Assembly: GCF_014191725.1 (NCBI RefSeq)
Contig: NZ_JACHWZ010000005.1
Location: 62,001 to 126,000, forward strand
Source of the DNA: Microbulbifer rhizosphaerae
Lineage (GTDB): Bacteria; Pseudomonadota; Gammaproteobacteria; Pseudomonadales; Cellvibrionaceae
Direction: 5' to 3'
Length of the DNA: 64,000 nt
Below the pieces are notes generated by a model. The model saw nothing but the letters and a program-made list of their open reading frames with translations, made no database searches and had not been told where the DNA came from. Position numbers and translations under genes: made by a program. Positions 52,784 to 61,249 of the stretch are shown here, one piece after another (position 1 is the first letter of the stretch; every line of letters begins with the position of its first letter).

Positions 52784-53366
52784 AGGCGGATTCCTGCGGA
52801 TAGAGAATATTCAGATTGCGACTATCGAAATTAAGCGAAGCGGCAAAACCGTACCCGACCGTCAACTGCATCATGTCCGACGGCGGCATCCCGCGCGCCA
52901 CCGAGAGCAGCAGCCTGATCACACCGCCATGGGTGACCAGCAGTGTCCTGTCACCAGCCCCCGCGCGCGCTATCTCCTCCACCGCTGCCAATACCCGCTG
53001 GCGAAAATCCCCGTAGGGCTCACCGCCGGGTGGGCCGAATTTGTCCGGCTCCCGCGACCAGGCCAGGCAGAGGCTTTCCTGCTCCCGCCAGATTTTCTCG
53101 ATGCTCTGCCCTTCCCACAGGCCGAAACCGAATTCCCTGACACCCGGTTCTATACTCAGGGGCAGATTCAATTTTTTCGCCTGCTGCTCGGCGAAGGTGC
53201 GGCACCGCTGCAGCGGCGAGCTGACAATGTGCGCCCAGGGTCCGGCGAGCTGTGCCAGGCCTTCGCGCATCTGCCGCCACCCCTCTCCCGTCAAAGGCAC
53301 ATCGGTATCCCCGCGAAAGATATGCCCACCCTCGCAGGCTCCGTGCCGCAACAGATCAATCTGCAC
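52767..53366 (-). CDS. cobC: Alpha-ribazole phosphatase, histidine phosphatase family
   Basis: 199 residues. Phosphoglycerate-mutase-like fold with catalytic histidine in LLRHGACEGG, IFRGDTDVPLTGEGWRQM and the second histidine in LLVTHGGVIRLLLS. Removes the phosphate from alpha-ribazole phosphate (or the cobalamin phosphate). Start taken as GTG at 53366, with GGAG six bases upstream, close to the cobT stop; the frame permits a TTG at 53387. Confidence 0.87.
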   Translation of the reverse strand: MQIDLLRHGACEGGHIFRGDTDVPLTGEGWRQMREGLAQLAGPWAHIVSSPLQRCRTFAEQQAKKLNLPLSIEPGVREFGFGLWEGQSIEKIWREQESLCLAWSREPDKFGPPGGEPYGDFRQRVLAAVEEIARAGAGDRTLLVTHGGVIRLLLSVARGMPPSDMMQLTVGYGFAASLNFDSRNLNILYPQESAYVYQG

Positions 53367-54393
53367 CGGCCACTCCGGCCTCGGCAAAAGTGGCCATTTG
53401 GTTGTGCAGCGCCAGGGCCTGGCGAATCACACCCGCCGCCATGGCCGCACCGCTGCCCTCGCCAAGGCGCATATCCAGGGATAGCAGCGGTTCTGCCCGC
53501 AATTTGTCCAGCGCCAGCTTGTGCCCGGATTCATTGGATAAATGGGAGTACACCAACCAGGGCTCTATGCCGGGATTGATTGCCAGGGCAACGGCGGCAG
53601 CGGCGGTGGTGATAAATCCGTCCACCAGTACAGGTACGCCTCGCTGGGCGCAGCTGATATAGGCGCCCACCAGGGCGGCAATTTCAAAACCGCCCAGGGT
53701 CTGCAGCAGTTGCAACGGGCTCTGGCGTTTGAGGTTGTGCAGGACCAGCGCTTTTTCGATCACCGCGACTTTGTGTTCCAGGACCCGGTCATCAATGCCG
53801 GTGCCGCGGCCGGTGATGGCTGCCACAGGCAGCTGATACAGCGCGGCCAATATTGCGGCGGCGGCGGTGGTGTTGCCGATTCCCATTTCACCACCGAGGA
53901 ACACATCCGCCCCGGCGACCTGATCGCGGCCGGCATTGAGTGCCATTGCCAGCTGCTCTCTGCTCATGGCAGGCCCCCGGGTAAAATCGCCGGATGCAGG
54001 CGCGATGCGCGCGTCGATCAGGTCGGGATGCTCGGGTGTCTCGCCGGTACAACCGAGGTTGACCACCTTGAAATCCGCCTCCAGTTTCCTTGCCAGCACA
54101 CAAATCGCCGCACCGCCGCGACAGAAATTCGCCACCATTTGCGCGGTTACCGACTGGGGAAATGCCGACACACCCTGTGCGGCCACACCGTGATCGGCGG
54201 CAAAAACGCGAATGGCAATGCGCTCGAGCTGCGGCTCGGCGGTTTGTTGCAACCCGGCAAAACGCACCGCCAGACTTTCGAGCTGCCCCAGGGAGCCCGG
54301 CGGTTTGGTCAGATTTTGCTGGCGCGCGAGTGCCGCCTGGATAAATGTTTCGTCCGGTACCCGGGCGGGTACCGTCAGCCAGTCCAGATCCAT
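53356..54393 (-). CDS. cobT: Nicotinate-nucleotide-dimethylbenzimidazole phosphoribosyltransferase
   Basis: 345 residues, usual length. Activates the lower-ligand base to alpha-ribazole phosphate. Clear blocks: TKPPGSLGQLESLAVRFAGL, VFAADHGVAAQGVSAFPQSV, GGEMGIGNTTAAAAILAALY and the C-terminal MRLGEGSGAAMAAGVIRQAL containing the catalytic Glu. Confidence 0.96.
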   Translation of the reverse strand: MDLDWLTVPARVPDETFIQAALARQQNLTKPPGSLGQLESLAVRFAGLQQTAEPQLERIAIRVFAADHGVAAQGVSAFPQSVTAQMVANFCRGGAAICVLARKLEADFKVVNLGCTGETPEHPDLIDARIAPASGDFTRGPAMSREQLAMALNAGRDQVAGADVFLGGEMGIGNTTAAAAILAALYQLPVAAITGRGTGIDDRVLEHKVAVIEKALVLHNLKRQSPLQLLQTLGGFEIAALVGAYISCAQRGVPVLVDGFITTAAAAVALAINPGIEPWLVYSHLSNESGHKLALDKLRAEPLLSLDMRLGEGSGAAMAAGVIRQALALHNQMATFAEAGVAGAD

Positions 54394-54402
54394 AATTAAA
54401 CC

Positions 54403-54930
54403 TCAACCCTTCAGTTGCAGTGGCAGGCCAGCTACCACCAGTGTCACCTGATCACAGCGTTCGGCCAACGCCTGGTGCAGCCAGCCGCTGGCATCCACGA
54501 ATTCCCGGGACAGCTGCCCCAGCGGCACGACGCCCGAGCCGACCTCGTTGCTCACGAACAGCCAGTTAGGAGCAGTGCCGGTTGCCAGGCGCCGGTCCAC
54601 TTCCGCCAGCAATTGCCCGCGCTCCTTTTCCCAGCAGCCGGCGTGCAGGCAATTGCTGATCCACAGAGTCAGGCAATCCACCAACACCCAAGTATCCGGC
54701 GCGCTGATCCGCGCCAATGCCCGCGCGAGATGGAGGGGCTCTTCACAGGTTTGCCAGCGCTGACCGCGGTCGTCTCGGTGTTTGACTATACGCTTCTGCA
54801 TCTCGCCATCTCGGGCTTCCGCAGTGGCGAGAAAAATCAGTTTTTTATCGCCCTCTTCCCCCAGAGCTTCAACGCGCTCCTGCGCATACCGGCTTTTACC
54901 GCTCCTGGCACCGCCCAAAATCAATTGCAT
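54403..54930 (-). CDS. cobU: Adenosylcobinamide kinase/guanylyltransferase
   Basis: 175 residues. P-loop at the very start (LILGGARSGKSRYAQ), then IFLATAEARDGEMQKRIVKH with the guanylyl-accepting histidine region HRDDRGQRWQTCEEP, VLVDCLTLWISN and FVSNEVGSGVVPLGQLSREF. Phosphorylates and guanylylates adenosylcobinamide, the salvage route for cobinamide. Nine bases upstream of cobT. Confidence 0.95.
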   Translation of the reverse strand: MQLILGGARSGKSRYAQERVEALGEEGDKKLIFLATAEARDGEMQKRIVKHRDDRGQRWQTCEEPLHLARALARISAPDTWVLVDCLTLWISNCLHAGCWEKERGQLLAEVDRRLATGTAPNWLFVSNEVGSGVVPLGQLSREFVDASGWLHQALAERCDQVTLVVAGLPLQLKG

Positions 54931-54936
54931 CGCGCA

Positions 54937-55740
54937 CTATCCTCCGAGAACAACCGGCTTGCCCGATTCCGGGTGAGGGATAATCAGTACCTGTGTATCG
55001 AACACATCGCTCACCACGGTATCCGTCAATACGGTTTCCGGTTCACCCTGGGCGACGCAGTGGCCATTTTTTATCAGCGCCAGCCGGTCGCTGTAGCTGG
55101 CGGCGAGGGTGATATCGTGCACGGTCATCAGGACCCCCACCCCGGTTGCGGCAAATTCCCGCACGGCGCGCATCAGCTGATGCTGGTGGCCTATATCCAG
55201 GCTGGTCGCCGGCTCGTCCAGCAACAGCAGGCGGTACTGGCCCCCGGCATCCTCCGCCCGCCAGATTTGCGCCAGTACCCGCGCCAGTTGCAGGCGCTGC
55301 TGCTCGCCGCCGGAAAGCGTTGGATACAGCCGCCCGGCCAAGTGCCCCACATCCATCGCCTCCATGGCTTCGCGACAGATGCGCAGATCCAGGGCCGCGC
55401 CGGTGCTGTGCGGGCCCCGCGCCAGTGACACCACCTCCAGGCCGGTAAAGGCAAACTCCAGCGAATTGTGCTGGGTAAGCACCGCCACCTGTCGCGCGCG
55501 CTCGCGCGCGCCTATGCCGGCGATATCCCGGCCGCCGAGCTCTATCACACCGCTGGCCGGCTGCAGGTCATTGGCAATGGCGCGCAGCAATGTGGTTTTA
55601 CCTGCGCCATTGGGACCGATAACCGATACCACCTCACCGGCGCCCACGGACAGTTCGGCGGCATGCGCCAGGCGCTTGCCCGCCACATCCACGGAGACCC
55701 CCGATACTTTCAGTACTTTCTGTAGCTTCAGCGAGCTCAC
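54937..55740 (-). CDS. btuD: Vitamin B12 ABC transporter ATP-binding protein
   Basis: 267 residues. Walker A VIGPNGAGKTTLLRAI, signature LSGGEQQRLQLARVLAQ, Walker B RLLLLDEPATSLD, H-loop MTVHDITLAASYSD. Energises BtuC. GTG start with GGGAG upstream, overlapping the btuC stop (GTGA); a longer frame lies inside btuC and is not used. Confidence 0.9.
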   Translation of the reverse strand: MSSLKLQKVLKVSGVSVDVAGKRLAHAAELSVGAGEVVSVIGPNGAGKTTLLRAIANDLQPASGVIELGGRDIAGIGARERARQVAVLTQHNSLEFAFTGLEVVSLARGPHSTGAALDLRICREAMEAMDVGHLAGRLYPTLSGGEQQRLQLARVLAQIWRAEDAGGQYRLLLLDEPATSLDIGHQHQLMRAVREFAATGVGVLMTVHDITLAASYSDRLALIKNGHCVAQGEPETVLTDTVVSDVFDTQVLIIPHPESGKPVVLGG

Positions 55741-56750
55741 CGGATCAGCTCCCGGTGGCGAACCAGCAGAAAGACAAAAAAGGGCGCGCCAATCAGGGCT
55801 GTCACCAACCCCACCGGCAGTTCGGTGGGCGCTATTACCGTGCGGGCAAGGGTATCGGCCAGCAACAACAGACTGGCGCCACCCAGCGCCGACAGCGGCA
55901 CCAGCATGCGGTGGTCCGGCCCCACGCACAGGCGAATCATATGGGGCACCACCAGCCCGACGAAGGCAATACTCCCCGCTACCGCGACGGATACGCCCAC
56001 CCCCAGTGCCACCAGCACGATCAAGTGGGATTTCAACCGCTCCACATCCACCCCCAGGTGCCGCGCCTGGGATTCACCCAGCAGCAGGGTATTCAGCCCG
56101 CGCACCGTGGATTTCATACTGAGCAAAAGCACAGCCAGTGTCGCCAGCACCAGCAGAGCCCGCGCACCGGTGGCACCATCCAGCCCACCCATGCGCCACA
56201 GGCTCATGCGCCGCAGGTTGGCGCTATCGGCGAAGTAATCCATCAATCCGGTCAGGCTGGCGGCCAGCGCCGTAACGGCGATGCCCATCAGCAGCATGGT
56301 GGCCACCGAGGTGCCCTGTACGCCCGTGGCAACCCGGTACACCAGCCACACGGCAACCAGGCCGCCGGCAAAGGCACCCAGAGATACGACTCCCAGCATA
56401 GCGCCTCCGAACATGATCGCCGCACTGGCACCCACGGAGGCACCGGCGGTTACACCGATCAGCGAGGGGTCCGCCAGTGGATTGCGAAACATTCCCTGTA
56501 GGTAGGCGCCACACACCGCCAGCACGGCGCCCACGGAAGCCGCCAGCAGCGCCCGCGGCAGGCGAATGGCTCGCACGATATCGCCGCCAAACCCCTCCAG
56601 TTCACCACCGGCCAGGGCCCGCAATACATCGGCAAAAGGCAGAGCCACCGAGCCCAGGGCTATGGCGACCACCAGGCTTGTGGCCAGCAGTGTCGCCAAC
56701 ACGATGGACGTCCACAGGCGGCGCTGTATACGGTTGGCGGCTAGGTTCAT
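55737..56750 (-). CDS. btuC: Vitamin B12 ABC transporter permease (FecCD family)
   Basis: 337 residues, about ten membrane segments. FecCD hallmarks: RLPRALLAASVGAVLAVCGA, MFRNPLADPSLIGVTAGASV and GSIAFVGLVVPHMIRLCVGP. A 14-base direct repeat with a 17-base period (56743-56756 and 56760-56773) spans the cobQ stop and the btuC start, giving both genes the same AATGAACCT context. Confidence 0.92.
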   Translation of the reverse strand: MNLAANRIQRRLWTSIVLATLLATSLVVAIALGSVALPFADVLRALAGGELEGFGGDIVRAIRLPRALLAASVGAVLAVCGAYLQGMFRNPLADPSLIGVTAGASVGASAAIMFGGAMLGVVSLGAFAGGLVAVWLVYRVATGVQGTSVATMLLMGIAVTALAASLTGLMDYFADSANLRRMSLWRMGGLDGATGARALLVLATLAVLLLSMKSTVRGLNTLLLGESQARHLGVDVERLKSHLIVLVALGVGVSVAVAGSIAFVGLVVPHMIRLCVGPDHRMLVPLSALGGASLLLLADTLARTVIAPTELPVGLVTALIGAPFFVFLLVRHRELIR

Positions 56751-56763
56751 TGGGCGACAAGGT

Positions 56764-58236
56764 TCATTGGGCGGCCAGGCTGGCGAGCCAGCTTTTATCC
56801 AGATGCTGTTCGAACACTTCCGCCAGGCGTTCCAGCTGTGCCTCGCGGTGGGTGTTCAGGTCGAACTGTGCCGGGGATTGGGATGCAAAGCCGGCCCAGA
56901 GCAACAACTGTTCCAGTGTCTCGGGGTGATCGAAGAGACCGTGCATATAGGTGGCGAGAATATTGCCGTCTTCGCTCAGGGAACCATCACGGGTTTCCCC
57001 CTCTTCTCCATGTACTTTGAAAACACCCGAGGCCATGGCGGGGCCATTGGTTGCGCCGCAATGAATTTCGTAACCGGTGAAGGGCACGCTGAGATTATTC
57101 AGGGTGAGTTGCCCTTGCCGATTGTGCAGTTTTTTATCTTCCAGGAGTTCGGTGGAATAATTCAGATAGCCCAGACCGGTGATGTGCCCGGGAGTACCTT
57201 CCATGCCATTGGGGTCGTCAATAAACTCTCCCAGCATCTGTAGGCCGCCACAGATACCCAGGACTTTGCCTCCATAGCGCAGGTGCCGGTCGAGCTTGTT
57301 CCGCCAGCTGTTGTCGAGCAGGTGCTGTAAATCCGCGCGCACGTTTTTGCTGCCGGGCAGTATCACCAGGTCACAGGGCGGCAGTTCATCCGCCGCGGAC
57401 AGATACTGGAAATCCACTTGCGGGTGCAGCCTCAACGGGTCGAAATCCGTGTGGTTGCTGATGCGCGGCAATACCGGCACGATAACTTTTAGCAGCTTTG
57501 CCCCGCCCTGCCGCTGGGCGTTGTGAATGGCATCTTCCGCGTCCAGGAAGAAATCGGCCAGGTAGGGCAGCACGCCCAGTACCGGTTTGCCGGTTTTCTG
57601 CTCCAGCCAGTCCAGCCCAGGCTGCAGGAGTGAGAGATCTCCGCGAAAGCGGTTGATGACAAAGCCTTTCACCCGTGCCCGTTCGCTGGGTGATAGCAGC
57701 TCCAGTGTACCTACCAGGTGGGCGAAGACGCCGCCCCGGTCAATATCGGCTACTAGTATGACCGGACAATCCACCGCCTCGGCAAAACCCATATTGGCGA
57801 TATCGTTTTCTCGCAGGTTGATTTCGGCGGGGCTGCCCGCGCCTTCCACCAGTATGCAATCGTACTGCTGGCGGAGGCGATCAAAGGAAGCCAGCACGGC
57901 ATTTTTCGCTGTGGCCTTGTAGGCGTGATAATCCAGCGCCTGCATATTGCCCAGGGCCCTGCCGTGAATAATCACCTGGGCGCTGGTATCGGAAGCGGGC
58001 TTTAGCAACACCGGGTTCATGTCGGTATGGGAATCGAGGCCGCAGGCCTGTGCCTGCAGGGCCTGGGAGCGGCCTATCTCGCCGCCATCGGCGGTCACGG
58101 CACTGTTGAGTGCCATATTCTGGGGTTTGAAGGGGGCGACCCTGACACCGCGTTTTTTCAGCAGCCGCGCCAACCCTGCCACCAGTGTACTTTTACCGGC
58201 ATCCGAGGTTGTGCCTTGTACCATCAGGCAGTTCAT
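56764..58236 (-). CDS. cobQ: Cobyric acid synthase
   Basis: 490 residues. N-terminal dethiobiotin-synthetase-like ATPase ([40 protein letters not shown]) and C-terminal class I glutamine amidotransferase domain with nucleophile Cys in [14 protein letters not shown] and a His near the end ([14 protein letters not shown]). Amidates adenosylcobyrinic acid a,c-diamide. Its presence without cbiA or earlier corrin genes in this window suggests it acts on imported precursors. Fifteen bases after cobO. Confidence 0.95.
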   Translation of the reverse strand: MNCLMVQGTTSDAGKSTLVAGLARLLKKRGVRVAPFKPQNMALNSAVTADGGEIGRSQALQAQACGLDSHTDMNPVLLKPASDTSAQVIIHGRALGNMQALDYHAYKATAKNAVLASFDRLRQQYDCILVEGAGSPAEINLRENDIANMGFAEAVDCPVILVADIDRGGVFAHLVGTLELLSPSERARVKGFVINRFRGDLSLLQPGLDWLEQKTGKPVLGVLPYLADFFLDAEDAIHNAQRQGGAKLLKVIVPVLPRISNHTDFDPLRLHPQVDFQYLSAADELPPCDLVILPGSKNVRADLQHLLDNSWRNKLDRHLRYGGKVLGICGGLQMLGEFIDDPNGMEGTPGHITGLGYLNYSTELLEDKKLHNRQGQLTLNNLSVPFTGYEIHCGATNGPAMASGVFKVHGEEGETRDGSLSEDGNILATYMHGLFDHPETLEQLLLWAGFASQSPAQFDLNTHREAQLERLAEVFEQHLDKSWLASLAAQ

Positions 58237-58251
58237 GCTGCGCGTGCCCTG

Positions 58252-58866
58252 TTAATAATCTACGCCCTTCCTGGCTTTGACGCCGGCTTTATAGGCGTGC
58301 TTTATATCCTTGACCTCCGAGACGGTATCGACCAGTTCCTGCAGCGCGCTGCCGCCGCCGCGGCCGGTGATCACCACGCTCTGCTCGCGCGGGCGGCCGG
58401 CTATGGCTTGCAGCACCCGGGTTTCATCCAGATACTTATAGGCGATCATATAGGTCAATTCATCGAGTACCACCAGGTCGACGCTGTCGTCGGCGAGCAG
58501 TTTTTCCGCCTCGGCCCAGGTTTTTTCCGCCGCCCGGATATCGCCGCTGCGGTCCTGGGTATTCCAGGTGAAACCGGTACCCATTTGATAGAGGTACACT
58601 TGCGGGCAGTGGCTCTTGAGGTAAAGCTCTTCACCGGAGAGCTGCGCGCCCTTGATAAACTGCACCACGCCTACCTTCTGGCCGTAGCCCAGGGCGCGCA
58701 TCACCATCCCGAAAGCAGAGCTGGATTTTCCCTTGCCGTTACCGGTGAGCAAAACGGCCACGCCCCGTTCGATATTCGCGGCGGCGATGCCGGCATCCAC
58801 CTTGGCTTTCTGCTTTTCCATCGCCGCCTTGTGGCGTTCGTTCTTTCTTTTTTCCTGCTCGCTCAT
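58252..58866 (-). CDS. cobO: Corrinoid adenosyltransferase (CobA/CobO/BtuR type)
   Basis: 204 residues. Lys/Glu-rich N-terminal helix, P-loop LLTGNGKGKSSSAFGMVMRA, GVVQFIKGAQLSGEELYL and VVLDELTYMIAYKYLD. Adds the adenosyl group to the corrinoid cobalt using ATP. 74 bases after btuB. Confidence 0.96.
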   Translation of the reverse strand: MSEQEKRKNERHKAAMEKQKAKVDAGIAAANIERGVAVLLTGNGKGKSSSAFGMVMRALGYGQKVGVVQFIKGAQLSGEELYLKSHCPQVYLYQMGTGFTWNTQDRSGDIRAAEKTWAEAEKLLADDSVDLVVLDELTYMIAYKYLDETRVLQAIAGRPREQSVVITGRGGGSALQELVDTVSEVKDIKHAYKAGVKARKGVDY

Positions 58867-58940
58867 AGTCTCCTCACAGTCGCCTCGATGGGCGCCCGCA
58901 TCGCGAGCGCCCTTTCCCCTTTCCGTAGATTAAAAGCAGT

Positions 58941-60806
58941 TTAAAAAGTGACCTCGACACCCGCGTAACCGGAAGCGCCGGCGGTGCGGTAACCCGGCAC
59001 TTCCACGTAGGACTTGTCAGTGAGGTTTTCACCGCGCAGGTATACCGTTACCGAGGGGTTCAGTGTATATCGCAGGCTGGCATCCAGTACTTGATAGTTG
59101 TCCTGTGCTTCGCCGCTGGTATCCACGGCACCCCGGGCAGCACGCAGGTTCAGGGAGGCGCTGAGCGCATCCACCGGTACGTAGGTGAGGCCGATGTTGG
59201 CCATGTGCTCGGGCATGCGCGCGCGCGGCGCGTCGGCGGCATCCTCGGCATCGGTGTAGGTGTAGTTGGTGTTCAGTACCAGGGTGTCGGTCAGGGGCGC
59301 ATCGGCAATCAGTTCTACCCCGCGCGAGCGGCTTTCGCCCTCACTCTGGATGTACCCGGTGAAGCCCACCAGGTCAAAACCGATCTCGTGTTCGATGCTC
59401 TGATCGAACAGCACGGCCTCCAGGTGCAGGCCGTCGTCACCAAAATATTCCACGCCCACGTCAATGCCTTCACTTTCTTCCGGCGAGAGGGCGGCCAGTT
59501 CTATACCGTACAGTTCCAGTGCCTGGTTGTTGTAGTCGGTTTCGAACAGGCTCGGCGCGCGGAAACCCGTGCCATAGCTGGTTTTCAATTTGAGTGAGCC
59601 GGCGGCAACGGCGTCGATCAGGTAGGCGCCGCTGAGGCGCAGGCTGTCGTGACGGCCGAAATCGTCGTTATCATCCCGGCGCACGCCGGCGGTGAAATAA
59701 AAAGTATCGGCGTAGTTGCCCTGGTATTCGGCGTAAAGGGCCCACTGGTCCCGCTCCAGTTCTCCTACCGAGTCCTCGCGCTGCTCCAGGCCATAGACCA
59801 GGGCATGCACATCACTCAGGTCGGCGCGACCGGTGAGGTTGAGCTTTTCAATCTCGCCTTCGGTATCGTAGGAGACTGCCCCCCCGGCGAAGTTTTTGCG
59901 GGCAATTTCCGTGCGCGAGTAGGCCAGTTGGTTTTCCAGTATCCCGGTTTTGTAGGTCATGCTTACGCGGGCGTTGGTCTGGTCGAAATCGCCGGTGCAG
60001 TCATCCACCGTCACGGGGAAGCCGCAGCGGTCGAACTCGTTGGATGCATCCGTATCCCGCGCCACTGCTTCCAGGCGTAGCGAGTCGCTGATGTTCCAGC
60101 CGCCGCGCGCATGCAGGGTGGTATTTTTGTAACCGTCGTCATCGCGCAGCTCCTTATCGCCCAGGCTGGTATTAAAGCCATCGGTGTCGGCGCGGGTGGC
60201 GGAGACAAAATAGTCGGCGGCTTCCCCGCCACCGCCAAGGCTGACGCTGTAACGTTGCGAGCCGAAACTGCCGCCCTCGGCGGCAATGTTGACTTCCGTA
60301 TCCTCCCCGGTGCTCCGGGTGCTGATATTGAGTACGCCGCCGGCATCGGCGCCGTACATCATGCCCTGCGGGCCGCGCAACAGTTCCACCCGCGACACAT
60401 TGCTGCTCAGAATATGCTGGATGGGTGCGCTGGCCTGGAGGTCCGTGGGGTCGGAGACGTCCACACCGTCAATTCGCACCAGGGTGCGGAAGCGGGCCTC
60501 GCCCCGCACTCGCAGGGAGCTGGCCTTGCCCATGCCGCCGGAGTTGCTCACGGAGACGGAGGGCATGGTCCGCAGCACATCCGCCAGGGCGGTATAACCG
60601 CGCGCCTCGATCTGCGCTTCATCCATCGCCGCCACAGAGGTGGCCACTTGGCGCAACGGCATCTCCCGGCGGGAGCTGACCACCACGACGGTTTCCAGGT
60701 TTGGGGTTTCCAGGCTGGGCACGAGCTGGGTATTATCGGTCGTCTGCGCCGCAACAGGCGCACTGGAAGCGGCAGCCACTGCCGCAGTGAGAATGGATTT
60801 TTTCAA
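58941..60806 (-). CDS. btuB: TonB-dependent cobalamin receptor
   Basis: 621 residues. Signal peptide (ILTAAVAAASSAPVAA), a TonB-box-like ETVVVVSSR, plug domain (LADVLRTMPSVSVSNSGGMG, VELLRGPQGMMYGADAGGVL) and a 22-strand-type barrel ending in …GYAGVEVTF. BtuB identity is supported by the B12 riboswitch and operon. The start is TTG at 60806: an in-frame TGA two codons upstream rules out anything longer, and the TTG opens the signal peptide directly. The weak start codon leaves initiation easy for the riboswitch to control. Confidence 0.93.
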   Translation of the reverse strand: MKKSILTAAVAAASSAPVAAQTTDNTQLVPSLETPNLETVVVVSSRREMPLRQVATSVAAMDEAQIEARGYTALADVLRTMPSVSVSNSGGMGKASSLRVRGEARFRTLVRIDGVDVSDPTDLQASAPIQHILSSNVSRVELLRGPQGMMYGADAGGVLNISTRSTGEDTEVNIAAEGGSFGSQRYSVSLGGGGEAADYFVSATRADTDGFNTSLGDKELRDDDGYKNTTLHARGGWNISDSLRLEAVARDTDASNEFDRCGFPVTVDDCTGDFDQTNARVSMTYKTGILENQLAYSRTEIARKNFAGGAVSYDTEGEIEKLNLTGRADLSDVHALVYGLEQREDSVGELERDQWALYAEYQGNYADTFYFTAGVRRDDNDDFGRHDSLRLSGAYLIDAVAAGSLKLKTSYGTGFRAPSLFETDYNNQALELYGIELAALSPEESEGIDVGVEYFGDDGLHLEAVLFDQSIEHEIGFDLVGFTGYIQSEGESRSRGVELIADAPLTDTLVLNTNYTYTDAEDAADAPRARMPEHMANIGLTYVPVDALSASLNLRAARGAVDTSGEAQDNYQVLDASLRYTLNPSVTVYLRGENLTDKSYVEVPGYRTAGASGYAGVEVTF

Positions 60807-60919
60807 GGTTCAATCCCTAAGTTAGAAAAGCTTGGGACCGAGGGAGGAATAGCAATGCGGACGCCGGGCGCGGTGATTCGTATTGCCAGATGGTAGCCCT
60901 CCGCTCCATCACGGTTTGA

Positions 60920-61030
60920 TATTGGGCCGGTATCGGGCTGACAGCACCTTGTGGGAGGGCTGATCACCGTTGCGGGGGCAGCGCCGGATTTCCGGACTTC
61001 CCGTTTAACCTACTCAGCTATAACACCGCC
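60920..61030 (-). promoter_or_regulatory. Cobalamin riboswitch
   Basis: On the minus strand the leader carries the B12 box GCTGCCCCCGCAACGGTGA (60964-60982), preceded by GGGAAGTCCGG and followed by GTCAGCCCGATACC (60929-60942), all hallmarks of the cobalamin aptamer. About 115 bases lie between it and btuB, leaving room for an expression platform. It should turn down the whole B12 operon when adenosylcobalamin or a related form is plentiful. Boundaries are approximate. Confidence 0.92.
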
Positions 61031-61075
61031 AATTAAAGACGGGCCATGCAGCAGGCACCTGATATCGTGGCGCGC

Positions 61076-61104
61076 AATTTACGGGGCGCCAGACAAATTG
61101 TCAA
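61076..61104 (-). promoter_or_regulatory. Sigma-70 promoter of the B12 operon
   Basis: On the minus strand TTGACA (61099-61104) and TAAATT (61076-61081) with exactly 17 bases between. A start near 61069 gives a leader of about 260 bases that contains the whole riboswitch. Confidence 0.8.
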
Positions 61105-61120
61105 TTTGGTGGACAGGAGT

Positions 61121-61249
61121 TCAAGTCCCCAGGCCGCTTTCCCGGGCAACGCCCGCGGTTCTGGCGGCCAGCCTCTGCCGGTAGCCCATCCACACGAAGC
61201 AGACCGCCAGCAACAGCGCAGTCACATTCACCGCAGCCACTTCCCTCAC
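61121..61249 (-). CDS. Possible small single-span membrane protein
   Basis: 42 codons. GTG start overlaps the stop of the upstream hydrolase gene as GTGA, the coupling seen across this genome. The product has one hydrophobic segment (VNVTALLLAVCFVWMGY) followed by an Arg-rich stretch (RQRLAARTAGVAR). It ends 17 bases before the -35 box of the B12 promoter. No family recognised; conservation is needed to be sure it is real. Confidence 0.4.
   Translation of the reverse strand: MREVAAVNVTALLLAVCFVWMGYRQRLAARTAGVARESGLGT

Noticed and set aside
61100-61135. GTTCAAGTC motif like a tRNA T-arm
   Set aside because: No matching acceptor, D or anticodon stems around it; it lies between the B12 promoter and the small reading frame.
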